A DNA stretch of 5,443 bases from an uncultured Saprospiraceae bacterium (GTDB taxonomy: Bacteria > Bacteroidota > Bacteroidia > Chitinophagales > Saprospiraceae), in contig CALLAG010000244.1 of the NCBI GenBank assembly GCA_938002705.1, positions 1 through 5,443 on the forward strand, read 5' to 3'. Shown in pieces: positions 1 to 5,443 of the stretch. The notes under the pieces were generated by a model that was given only the letters and a program-made list of their open reading frames with translations, was not told the origin of the DNA and did not search any database. A program made the translations under genes and the position numbers. The stretch's first letter is position 1, and each line of letters begins with the position of its first letter.

Positions 1-1278
1 TACTAAGCCACATGGCGAGTTTAGATTTTGAAACGGTGTAAATGTAAAAGTGTAAATGCCAGGATCTACATTATCAAAACTTACTGTGGATGTATCAGCT
101 ATCATACCTCCATTATAATTAAGTGGAGCCTCCCATTGTCCAGTTGCATTATTACTTAAGTCTAATAGATCTATAAAGAATGGGTACTCCATGTTATCAG
201 GGCTATTACAGAAAGTCATTTCGGTACTTGATAACATGAGTGCTATAGACTCATATATGTCTATGGTATTAACAGCGATGCTGTCACAATTACCTCCTAT
301 CGGATTTTCGATGATATATTGAATCTCATAGCTACCCGTAGGGTAGAGTAATGGATTAATCTGCCCGTCTGAGGTTTGCCCATCTATGATCCATTCTCCA
401 TCTAAGTTTTCTGGATTGACGAGATAATCTTCTAAGCTAAGGATCGGATCTGTCGTACATAGCTGGGGTAGTGATGTAATAGCAAAATCTGGACAAGAAC
501 AATCCCTGACTCGTATCTCCACAGGATAGCTAACTGCGGGACATAGATTAGTAGCTTCTATAGTATAAAAAAAAGTGTAAGACTGTATGTCAGCTCCATC
601 GAAATCTACTTCATTATTACCGTTTATAATAAACTCATTGTTAAGAGAGGACCAAACTCCTGTGGTACCTGATAGTATGATGTCATCTAAATCAATAACT
701 GATGAGCCGCTTCCAGTATCTATATGGCAAGCACTTATGTCTTGTTGTAATTCTACACTCGCGAGTTGCTCTATTGTGATAATCATCATAGTGTCTGTGA
801 TACAGCCGACTACGGGATTGTCAATGCTGAAGTTGATATTATAATCGCCGCTTATACTATTCGCATCTACTATAAGTTGATTGTTGTTGAGGATGCTTAT
901 GTTAGGACTGTCAGCTGTCCATACGCCTATAATAGACGACGATAATACATAGTTGTCAGAGCCACTTATAGGGCTGCATATATTCTGAGGAATGTCTAAT
1001 ACAATGTCTGGGCATCCACAATCCTCTACGCTAATAATGAAATCATATCTGTCCTCCAGACAGGGATTAGTATTCGGGTTCGGAACAAAGTAGAATCCAT
1101 ACTCTGCCTCTGGGAACCCATCGAAACTTACATTATTCGGATTAGTTAATTCTATATCATTGTTGTCGTACCAAGTTCCATCAGTATTTTGAATACTTGT
1201 GAAATCGATAAAATTTGGATATTCTCCTGGAAGTTCATTGCAAGTTATCGCAGAATTAAAGAGTAACACATCTTCAAT
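1..1278 (-). repeat. Alternating A-B-A-B-A array of about 86-residue Ig-like protein modules
   Basis: Residues 985-1410 contain five consecutive modules, each with a Gly-x-Trp core. The tryptophans are at 1020, 1104, 1193, 1280 and 1366, so steps are 84, 89, 87 and 86. Two kinds alternate. Type A has a leading Cys (997, 1168, 1341; steps 171 and 173), often a V-x-F-D-G/N strand, and ends in D-C-x-C-P-D (1070-1075 and 1243-1248; step 173). Type B starts from that linker, has P-Q-x-C or L-P-Q-L-C, and ends S-G-x-Y/S-Y with an I-x-N-P-x-x-G-x-C strand. The third A module is cut at the window edge just before its expected linker. The repeats are clear as protein but I saw no long identical DNA, so they are old duplications. 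Confidence 0.8.
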
Positions 1279-4230
1279 GGGTTCAATGACGTTGTAACTA
1301 AAAGTCTGTACAGATTGGCATATGTTTTCTATATCTGTGACGGTAAGTGTCACTTCGTAAGAACCTGGAGCTGCGTCAATGTTCTCTGGTATAGTAAGGG
1401 AATTGCCTACACTGCCGTCTGGTTCCCATAGGTAGGTGTAGTTACTACTGCTTCCGCTAATCGTTGGTGATAGAACAGTATCGTCACCTGTACATATATC
1501 ATCTAAGACTATGCCTTCTATCGTTATCTCAGGTACGACTTCTATAATGATTTCTATCTCTTCTATACAAGTCATAGCGCCATCAGTATATATGTAACTG
1601 ATAGAGTATAATCCTGGTGTATCAAAAATAGCATCACCAAGATCAAGTAGTCCATCTATACTCACGGCCTGACCGATATACTCACCTTGAATACCGGGGA
1701 TAGATTCTATATCAAATTGTATATTGCCACTGGTATTATCTTGGCACAAGACAAGGTCAGTGAAGTTGTTGCGATCAGGAGTACTTAAGTCACAGTCGTC
1801 TGTCACACATGTAAATGTGCTTGTAGAAGAATTGCATCCACTTGGCCCAGGCCCAGTAGCAGTTACGGCAATTTCTATTTCTGTAAGGGGTGGTAGATTT
1901 TCAAAAATGATCTGATTATTATTGACGGTGCCTTGTATGTTGTTAGGATTGATAACAAGTATCTCATAGGTCAGAGAAGGTATTACTACCCACTCGAATG
2001 TAATATTTCCTGGGTCAAGATTCTCAAGGCATGATATTGTTGTCTCCTCTGGTACCTGGTATATCTCTATCTCATATAGAGGCGATTCTGCTGAGCAGCC
2101 ATTTACGTCAGTTACGATATAGGAATAATTATATAATCCAATGGTATTATAGCTTATATCGAATGGACTACCATCCGTAGGATTTCCGGTAATAGTTGCT
2201 TCGGGTATTGACCAGTTATATAGGTCTCCATTATTAGAATTATAATTTATCCTAATTGGTGTATTGATACAGGCTTCTATTTTCGAAAAATTATTGATTG
2301 GTATTGGCTGTAAGATATTGATAGAAAAAAATAAAGTATCTGAAATACCACAATCTGATGATGCGTATACGCCTATGCTTTGATTACCTATATCACTGAT
2401 GTCATTGATTGTGAGTATCGTATTATCTATGTTGTAGCTGGCTTCACTTATGAGGTTATTAGGAAGAAGCCAGTTATAATTAATCAAGGGATCAGGATTA
2501 GATATCTCATACTGCTGCATTGATATATCATCACTGCATATAGTATTATCGTAAGGCCTTAATATCGGGGTAGGAATTTCTGGATTGTCTACCTGATATG
2601 GACCGAATAGGCAATTTACAAATGAGTTAGGTGATGTATTGACACTATTGTCATTATGATTAACATCATCCATAAATCCAGTAACGGAAACATAATATGT
2701 GCCGTCTGCTAATGCAGTGGTCGGATTATCTGTAAGGGGTGTAAGGGATATACCCGTGATAGAGTCTATCCATTGATATCGCAAGCCAGAGAAGCTTATC
2801 TCTTCTTCGTCATTGTCTATCTCTACTTCTATATCATCTATCTCGAATGTATACAGATACTCCATATTAGCACATCCTGAGAATACTATAGTATCTGGAA
2901 TCTCTATTTCGGTTACATCGATAACTACAAAACTGTCGCATTTCATACCCGTATAATCAGCTTCATTAGCACCACCTACGAGGACAAGTTCTTGGCCTTG
3001 GAAGTCATCTATTGAAAAGAAAGTTATGTCAAACCATTCATAAGGTAACTGACACTGCGAGAGGAATAATTCTGCTTCTCCTGGTGGTTCGTCACCTACT
3101 AAGTTGATGTACAATATTTGAGTATAACTACATCCACAATCATTAGTTGGGATAGACCTTTCTACGATGTAGTAATCGTCTCTATCTTGTGGGGAGGATA
3201 GTATGTCAGCAAGTTCTAAGTTGCCACCTAACCACTCTTGCCCAAGTGTATTGGGTAAGTCTGGTCCGTCCCAGCCTTGAAACTCAACATTTCTATAGCA
3301 TAGATTGTAGAATCCGATCTCTTGTACTGGTGGTGGAGGGAGTATGGTAACTTCTTGGCACAGTGGTCCTTCTTCCCTTATACATATAGACCTAAATTCA
3401 TCTACACATATATTATAAGTTCCAGGACTATTAAATGTGAAATTCATTTCGTTATCACCATATAGTCGGAAGAGAAAGTCACCATTGGATACAGGATTTC
3501 CTACTCCTCTTCTTGCGTTACCGAACCACTCAACCCGATCAGCATCCGCATCCGAACTTAACTCTTCTATAGACCAATACCATTCACCCCTTAGTGAATT
3601 GAAGATGTCATTTTCAGCGATAAAGTTTACCGTTGCACCTTGGCAGTAAGTATATTGAGGCAAATTATTATCAGTACATTCTGAGGTTATGAAATTGATT
3701 TCGCTATCATCTAATTCCGGCACTTCCAGAGAATTAGCATCGACTTCCATAGTGAAATCACATTCTGCTCCCTCGCATCCACTTATGACGAAATAGTATA
3801 ATTGACCATCTTCGAGAGTAAGATCATCAACTATAAGCTCACGAGGTATGTTGCCTAATCCAAATGGATAGAAAAAACATTCTGTCAATGCAATACAATC
3901 TTGAGTAACAAAACCTGGACACTGTTCCCATATACCCATTATCAATCCTGTATCACCGGAACCTGGGGTACAGCTTGTGGCTAGTGCACTGAATGTAATA
4001 TCACCAGGTCCTGCTACGAAAGGCAGAAATAGGGGATTGGCAAAGTTTGTTCCACGACATTCTAAGGCTGTACCACCAGTAGGCAGTGTGTATCTATCAT
4101 TAGCAAAATCATTAAGATCACACATGATCTCAGCACTGAAGCAGTCATCATAGAGTTGACCATCAGCTGAGTAAGATAATAGAATGGATAATAAGCTTAT
4201 CAGGCAGACCTTGATCTTCTGGATAGACAT
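1..4230 (-). CDS. Giant secreted multidomain PKD/Ig-like protein, probable T9SS substrate (3' end outside window)
   Basis: One frame of 1410 codons stays open from the ATG at 4230 to the left edge, so the C-terminus is missing. Residues 1-24 form a signal peptide (K5, K7, hydrophobic 8-21, likely cleavage after A-D-G before Q25). Modules in order, with approximate bounds: PPC-like 26-167; PKD-like 175-297, ending in a Pro4 linker at 298-301; Cys-containing beta modules 302-551; two Ig/PKD-like modules about 552-731; FN3-like 730-813; an Ig-like module to about 900; a PKD-like module about 901-984; then alternating Ig-like repeats 985-1410. Such architecture is known from Bacteroidota surface adhesins and SprB-like, gliding-associated proteins exported by T9SS. 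The sorting domain would lie beyond the window, so that route is inferred. The mature part is acidic and nearly free of lysine. The start at 4230 gives a compact signal peptide; an in-frame ATG at 4263 is the alternative. Coding is near certain; the exact role (adhesion, matrix or motility) is unknown. Confidence 0.9.
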   Translation of the reverse strand, partial: MSIQKIKVCLISLLSILLSYSADGQLYDDCFSAEIMCDLNDFANDRYTLPTGGTALECRGTNFANPLFLPFVAGPGDITFSALATSCTPGSGDTGLIMGIWEQCPGFVTQDCIALTECFFYPFGLGNIPRELIVDDLTLEDGQLYYFVISGCEGAECDFTMEVDANSLEVPELDDSEINFITSECTDNNLPQYTYCQGATVNFIAENDIFNSLRGEWYWSIEELSSDADADRVEWFGNARRGVGNPVSNGDFLFRLYGDNEMNFTFNSPGTYNICVDEFRSICIREEGPLCQEVTILPPPPVQEIGFYNLCYRNVEFQGWDGPDLPNTLGQEWLGGNLELADILSSPQDRDDYYIVERSIPTNDCGCSYTQILYINLVGDEPPGEAELFLSQCQLPYEWFDITFFSIDDFQGQELVLVGGANEADYTGMKCDSFVVIDVTEIEIPDTIVFSGCANMEYLYTFEIDDIEVEIDNDEEEISFSGLRYQWIDSITGISLTPLTDNPTTALADGTYYVSVTGFMDDVNHNDNSVNTSPNSFVNCLFGPYQVDNPEIPTPILRPYDNTICSDDISMQQYEISNPDPLINYNWLLPNNLISEASYNIDNTILTINDISDIGNQSIGVYASSDCGISDTLFFSINILQPIPINNFSKIEACINTPIRINYNSNNGDLYNWSIPEATITGNPTDGSPFDISYNTIGLYNYSYIVTDVNGCSAESPLYEIEIYQVPEETTISCLENLDPGNITFEWVVIPSLTYEILVINPNNIQGTVNNNQIIFENLPPLTEIEIAVTATGPGPSGCNSSTSTFTCVTDDCDLSTPDRNNFTDLVLCQDNTSGNIQFDIESIPGIQGEYIGQAVSIDGLLDLGDAIFDTPGLYSISYIYTDGAMTCIEEIEIIIEVVPEITIEGIVLDDICTGDDTVLSPTISGSSSNYTYLWEPDGSVGNSLTIPENIDAAPGSYEVTLTVTDIENICQSVQTFSYNVIEPIEDVLLFNSAITCNELPGEYPNFIDFTSIQNTDGTWYDNNDIELTNPNNVSFDGFPEAEYGFYFVPNPNTNPCLEDRYDFIISVEDCGCPDIVLDIPQNICSPISGSDNYVLSSSIIGVWTADSPNISILNNNQLIVDANSISGDYNINFSIDNPVVGCITDTMMIITIEQLASVELQQDISACHIDTGSGSSVIDLDDIILSGTTGVWSSLNNEFIINGNNEVDFDGADIQSYTFFYTIEATNLCPAVSYPVEIRVRDCSCPDFAITSLPQLCTTDPILSLEDYLVNPENLDGEWIIDGQTSDGQINPLLYPTGSYEIQYIIENPIGGNCDSIAVNTIDIYESIALMLSSTEMTFCNSPDNMEYPFFIDLLDLSNNATGQWEAPLNYNGGMIADTSTVSFDNVDPGIYTFTFTPFQNLNSPCGLV
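1792..2043 (-). other. Fibronectin type III-like module in the giant protein
   Basis: Residues about 730-813 show FN3-type spacing: an early T-F-E-W strand, a central T-Y-E-I-L-V strand, F-E-N-L-P-P at the E-F turn, then E-I-A-V-T-A-T-G and a closing strand after a G-C-N-S-S turn. The final T-C-V-T-D-D-C joins it to the next Ig-like module. It differs from the PKD/Ig-like modules on both sides, which lack the N-L-P-P turn. This is a single copy in the visible part. Confidence 0.55.
3340..3708 (-). other. PKD-like module followed by Pro4 linker in the giant protein
   Basis: Residues about 175-297 hold a Cys-Gln-Gly-Ala-Thr-Val opening strand, an aromatic G-E-W-Y-W-S-I strand, and the F-N-S-P-G-T-Y-N-I-C-V strand that is the typical PKD-like 'f..pGtY.v.v' signature. 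The module ends at four consecutive prolines (298-301). It contains a longer charged insert (D-A-D-A-D-R, then A-R-R-G) between the strands than a compact PKD domain would have. Confidence 0.55.
3730..4155 (-). other. PPC-like N-terminal beta-sandwich domain of the giant protein
   Basis: Residues about 26-167 begin with a D-D-C...C pattern (C30, C37). They continue with a G-D-I-T-F-S strand followed by a cysteine, an I-M-G-I-W-E-Q-C segment, and a late L-E-D-G-Q-L-Y-Y-F-V-I-S-G-C strand. This order matches the pre-peptidase C-terminal (PPC-like) fold that often opens Bacteroidota secreted proteins: a leading Cys segment, a strand with a Cys, an 'oval/iyegsC'-type strand, then a 'l.aG.tYyi.v.g' strand. 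The role is probably structural or carbohydrate/protein binding. The assignment rests on pattern only; a profile search would decide it. Confidence 0.55.
4159..4230 (-). other. Signal peptide of the giant secreted protein
   Basis: The first 24 residues have a short basic n-region (K5, K7), a hydrophobic core rich in Leu, Ile and Ser (8-21), and a small-residue cleavage site A22-D23-G24 before Q25. Ending on Gln just after Ala-x-Gly or Ala-x-Ala is common in Bacteroidota Sec signals. C9 lies inside the core and is not followed by a mature domain, so this does not look like a lipobox. If translation began at the in-frame ATG at 4263, the n-region would be 11 residues longer and more basic, still compatible with export. 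Confidence 0.8.
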
Positions 4231-4255
4231 ATCATTTTTAGAATGTGTTAATCTT

Positions 4256-4274
4256 TTTAGCATTACATGCTAAA
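4256..4274. repeat. Perfect 8-bp inverted repeat in the leader of the giant gene
   Basis: The arms TTTAGCAT (4256-4263) and ATGCTAAA (4267-4274) are exact reverse complements separated by three bases. In the minus-strand transcript this would form an 8-bp stem with a GTA loop, 25 bases before the chosen ATG at 4230. The alternative in-frame ATG (4263-4261) is the first codon of the 3' arm, so the stem would hide it. A start-stop pair (ATG-TAA, 4268-4263) runs through the loop and overlaps that ATG. No U-run follows on the minus strand, so it is not a normal terminator. It could be an operator or a translation-control hairpin, or chance in AT-rich DNA. Confidence 0.45.
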
Positions 4275-4283
4275 TATAATGAT

Positions 4284-4298
4284 TCTAACCTTGTTAGA
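4284..4298. repeat. Short 6-bp inverted repeat in the leader of the giant gene
   Basis: TCTAAC (4284-4289) and GTTAGA (4293-4298) are exact reverse complements with a 3-base spacer. It lies nine bases from the longer inverted repeat at 4256-4274, giving two small dyads in tandem with equal 3-base loops. It may be a protein-binding site near the promoter, but arms of six bases are expected by chance fairly often, so confidence is low. Confidence 0.25.
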
Positions 4299-4336
4299 TA
4301 GGAGAACGAGTATAATTACAACAGTATGTACGGAAA

Positions 4337-4645
4337 CTACTCTTCTTCTCCCATGGCTTTTCTTACAATGGCTTCACCTTCTTTCATGACATTCTTGATA
4401 GTGTCAGATGTGTCGAGCATGGCTTCAGATAGTTCTTCTTGCTTATCCTCTATGAGATCTACAGAGTTTTGATACAGCGTTCCTGCTTTTTCGGCGATTT
4501 TTCCTGTACCTTCTTTGATAGATTCTACAGCACCTACGATGACTTCTTTCTCTAGCAAGTCATCTATAAAGTCCATAGACTTACCTACAGATTCTGTAGC
4601 TTTCTGTCCTGATTTGAATATTGTTTTTAAGAGTTTACCTATCAT
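4337..4645 (-). CDS. Small charged helical protein of unknown function (102 aa)
   Basis: I do not recognise this gene. The protein has no Pro, Cys, Trp or His, and is rich in Glu (15), Lys (13), Ala and Ile/Val/Leu, pointing to long amphipathic helices or a coiled coil. Residues 1-22 are basic (K4, K7, K11, K15, K22) with hydrophobic residues at 2, 5, 6, 9 and 10, which could form a membrane- or polymer-surface-binding helix. The rest is acidic and ends G-E-E-E. There is no signal peptide or transmembrane segment, so it is probably cytoplasmic. The composition resembles phasin-like, LEA-like or YtxH-type stress proteins, but no family motif is seen. The ATG at 4645 has no Shine-Dalgarno sequence, only an A-rich leader, as usual in Bacteroidota. 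It starts 57 bases after the purB stop with no clear terminator between, so co-transcription is possible. Codon use matches its neighbours and supports a real gene. Confidence 0.75.
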   Translation of the reverse strand: MIGKLLKTIFKSGQKATESVGKSMDFIDDLLEKEVIVGAVESIKEGTGKIAEKAGTLYQNSVDLIEDKQEELSEAMLDTSDTIKNVMKEGEAIVRKAMGEEE

Positions 4646-4702
4646 AATTAGTGTCTATACTTTTCATAACACAAGCTTTAGGCTAATTAATTCATTATCA
4701 GC
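4646..4702 (-). other. Short purB / small-protein intergenic gap, no clear signals
   Basis: These 57 AT-rich bases separate the purB stop from the ATG of the 102-residue protein. I see no stem followed by a U-run and no good match to the Bacteroidota promoter form TTTG...TAnnTTTG. This is consistent with read-through from purB, but absence of a recognisable motif does not prove an operon. Confidence 0.4.
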
Positions 4703-5443
4703 TTAGAAATATCCTACATAGTTATGAGGCGTGATAGCACTGAGCTCTTTCTTGATATCATCTGAGATATCTAATCCTTCGATGAAAGTCTTAATACTGG
4801 ATTCAGTTATCGACTGATTACCACGTGTCAGAGCCTTAAGTGCCTCATAGGGTTGAGGATATGACTCTCTTCTGAGTATGTTCTGTATTGCTTCAGATAC
4901 GACAGCCCAGTTATTATCTAAGTCCTCGTGTAATTTCTGCTTATTGAGTTCGATCTTACTTAAGCCCTTAGTTAATGAGCCAAATGCAATCATGATATGC
5001 GCCATAGGAACTCCGAGGTTTCGGATAACAGTGCTATCCGTCAGATCTCTCTGTAACCGAGAGACAGGTAGTTTCCTTGCGAGAAATTCTAATGTTGCAT
5101 TAGCAAATCCAAGATTGCCTTCTGCATTTTCAAAATCTATAGGGTTGACCTTATGTGGCATCGCTGATGATCCGACTTCATTAGCGATGACTCGCTGTGT
5201 GAAGTATTCCATGCTTATATATGTCCAGAAGTCACGAGCCATATCTATGAGGATGGTATTGATACGTGTCATGTTGTGGCATATCGCCGCTATGTGATCA
5301 TAATGGGCTATCTGAGTTGTATAATGTGATCTTTTTAGACCTATTGATTTGACGAAATTATCAGCAAATACGGGCCAGTTTACTCCAGAAAATGCGACCT
5401 TGTGAGCATTGAAATTACCCGTTGCTCCACCGAATTTTGCTTT
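4703..5443 (-). CDS. purB: Adenylosuccinate lyase PurB, C-terminal 246 residues (5' end outside window)
   Basis: PurB splits SAICAR to AICAR and adenylosuccinate to AMP, both with release of fumarate, in cytosolic purine synthesis. The frame is open through the right edge. The visible part starts at K-F-G-G-A-T-G-N-F-N-A-H, about residue 210 of the roughly 456-residue E. coli enzyme, so about 200 N-terminal residues are missing, including the H-G-Q-P-A-T-P catalytic-His region. The fumarase/lyase signature G-S-S-A-M-P-H-K-V-N-P (5141-5173) carries the mobile-loop catalytic Ser. R-D-L-T-D-S-T-V-I-R-N-L-G (5012-5050) is the nucleotide-phosphate-binding segment. T-T-Q-I and the N-T-I-L-I-D-M-A-R-D helix also match the E. 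coli type rather than the shorter Bacillus type. The protein ends N-Y-V-G-Y-F, around nine residues shorter than E. coli PurB. The ATG at 5272 is internal, since clear homology continues upstream. All visible motifs look intact, so it should be active. Confidence 0.96.
   Translation of the reverse strand, partial: KAKFGGATGNFNAHKVAFSGVNWPVFADNFVKSIGLKRSHYTTQIAHYDHIAAICHNMTRINTILIDMARDFWTYISMEYFTQRVIANEVGSSAMPHKVNPIDFENAEGNLGFANATLEFLARKLPVSRLQRDLTDSTVIRNLGVPMAHIMIAFGSLTKGLSKIELNKQKLHEDLDNNWAVVSEAIQNILRRESYPQPYEALKALTRGNQSITESSIKTFIEGLDISDDIKKELSAITPHNYVGYF

Noticed and set aside
587..844. Plus-strand open frame of 85 codons
   Set aside because: It lies wholly inside the giant minus-strand gene, whose frame shows domain periodicity and a signal peptide; the plus-strand product has no recognisable pattern.
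1724..1915. Plus-strand open frame of 63 codons
   Set aside because: It is antisense to the FN3/Ig-like part of the giant gene and has no independent support.
3437..3649. Plus-strand open frame of 70 codons
   Set aside because: It is antisense to the PKD-like module of the giant gene and has no start context or family pattern.
4233..4235. ATG at 4235, five bases before the chosen start of the giant gene
   Set aside because: It is out of frame and stops after about 11 codons; it gives no signal peptide.
4271..4278. TATATTTA on the minus strand as a Bacteroidota -7 box (TAnnTTTG)
   Set aside because: The last base does not match and no TTTG/TTG element lies about 19 bases upstream; AT-rich DNA gives such matches by chance.
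4256..4298. Rho-independent terminator after the small helical gene
   Set aside because: The stems are AT-rich and short and no U-run follows them on the minus strand.
4515..4706. Plus-strand open frame of 63 codons
   Set aside because: It overlaps the 102-residue helical gene and the gap beside purB; the minus-strand frame has the more protein-like composition.
5270..5272. ATG at 5272 as the start of purB
   Set aside because: Clear PurB homology (K-F-G-G-A-T-G-N-F-N-A-H and T-T-Q-I) continues in frame for 57 codons to the window edge, so this Met is internal.
4878..5297. Plus-strand open frame of 139 codons
   Set aside because: It is antisense to purB, which is certain from the lyase signature; an open shadow frame is expected there.
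1..5443. Mobile element, CRISPR array, tRNA/rRNA, toxin-antitoxin or defence system
   Set aside because: No transposase or recombinase motif, no regularly spaced DNA repeats, no tRNA-like fold and no defence-domain motif was seen; the repeated structure is at protein level only.

Overview
The window carries three genes, all on the minus strand and read from right to left: the 3' part of purB (adenylosuccinate lyase, runs off the right edge), a 102-residue helical protein of unknown function, and the first 1410 codons of a very large secreted multidomain protein that runs off the left edge. Coding density is high. The only non-coding stretches are 57 bases (4646-4702) and about 106 bases (4231-4336).

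The organism is most likely a member of the Bacteroidota, possibly a Saprospiraceae/Chitinophagales-like marine or sludge bacterium. The reasons are: the giant secreted protein built of PPC-like, PKD/Ig-like and FN3-like modules with regular cysteines, as in type IX secretion (T9SS) and SprB/gliding-motility-type proteins; AT-rich codon use with much ATA, TTA and AGA; and starts without a clear Shine-Dalgarno sequence. This is inferred from style. No taxonomic marker other than the PurB fragment is present.

Region by region: 4703-5443 encodes the C-terminal 246 residues of an E. coli-type PurB with the lyase signature and the phosphate-binding motif intact. 4337-4645 encodes a small, highly charged, proline-free and cysteine-free helical protein. 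4231-4336 is a leader region with two short perfect inverted repeats, one of which covers an alternative upstream start codon. 1-4230 is one uninterrupted frame that starts with a signal peptide and a PPC-like domain, continues through PKD-like, Ig-like and FN3-like modules, and ends in a clear alternating array of about 86-residue modules joined by DCxCPD linkers. The mature part of this protein has only two lysines in about 1385 residues.

There is no evident functional link between purB (purine synthesis) and the secreted protein. The shared strand and short gaps allow read-through, but no promoter or terminator could be assigned with confidence. I see no mobile element, CRISPR array, RNA gene or defence system. 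The features most worth a second look are the alternating module array, the lysine depletion, the small helical protein and the leader hairpin.
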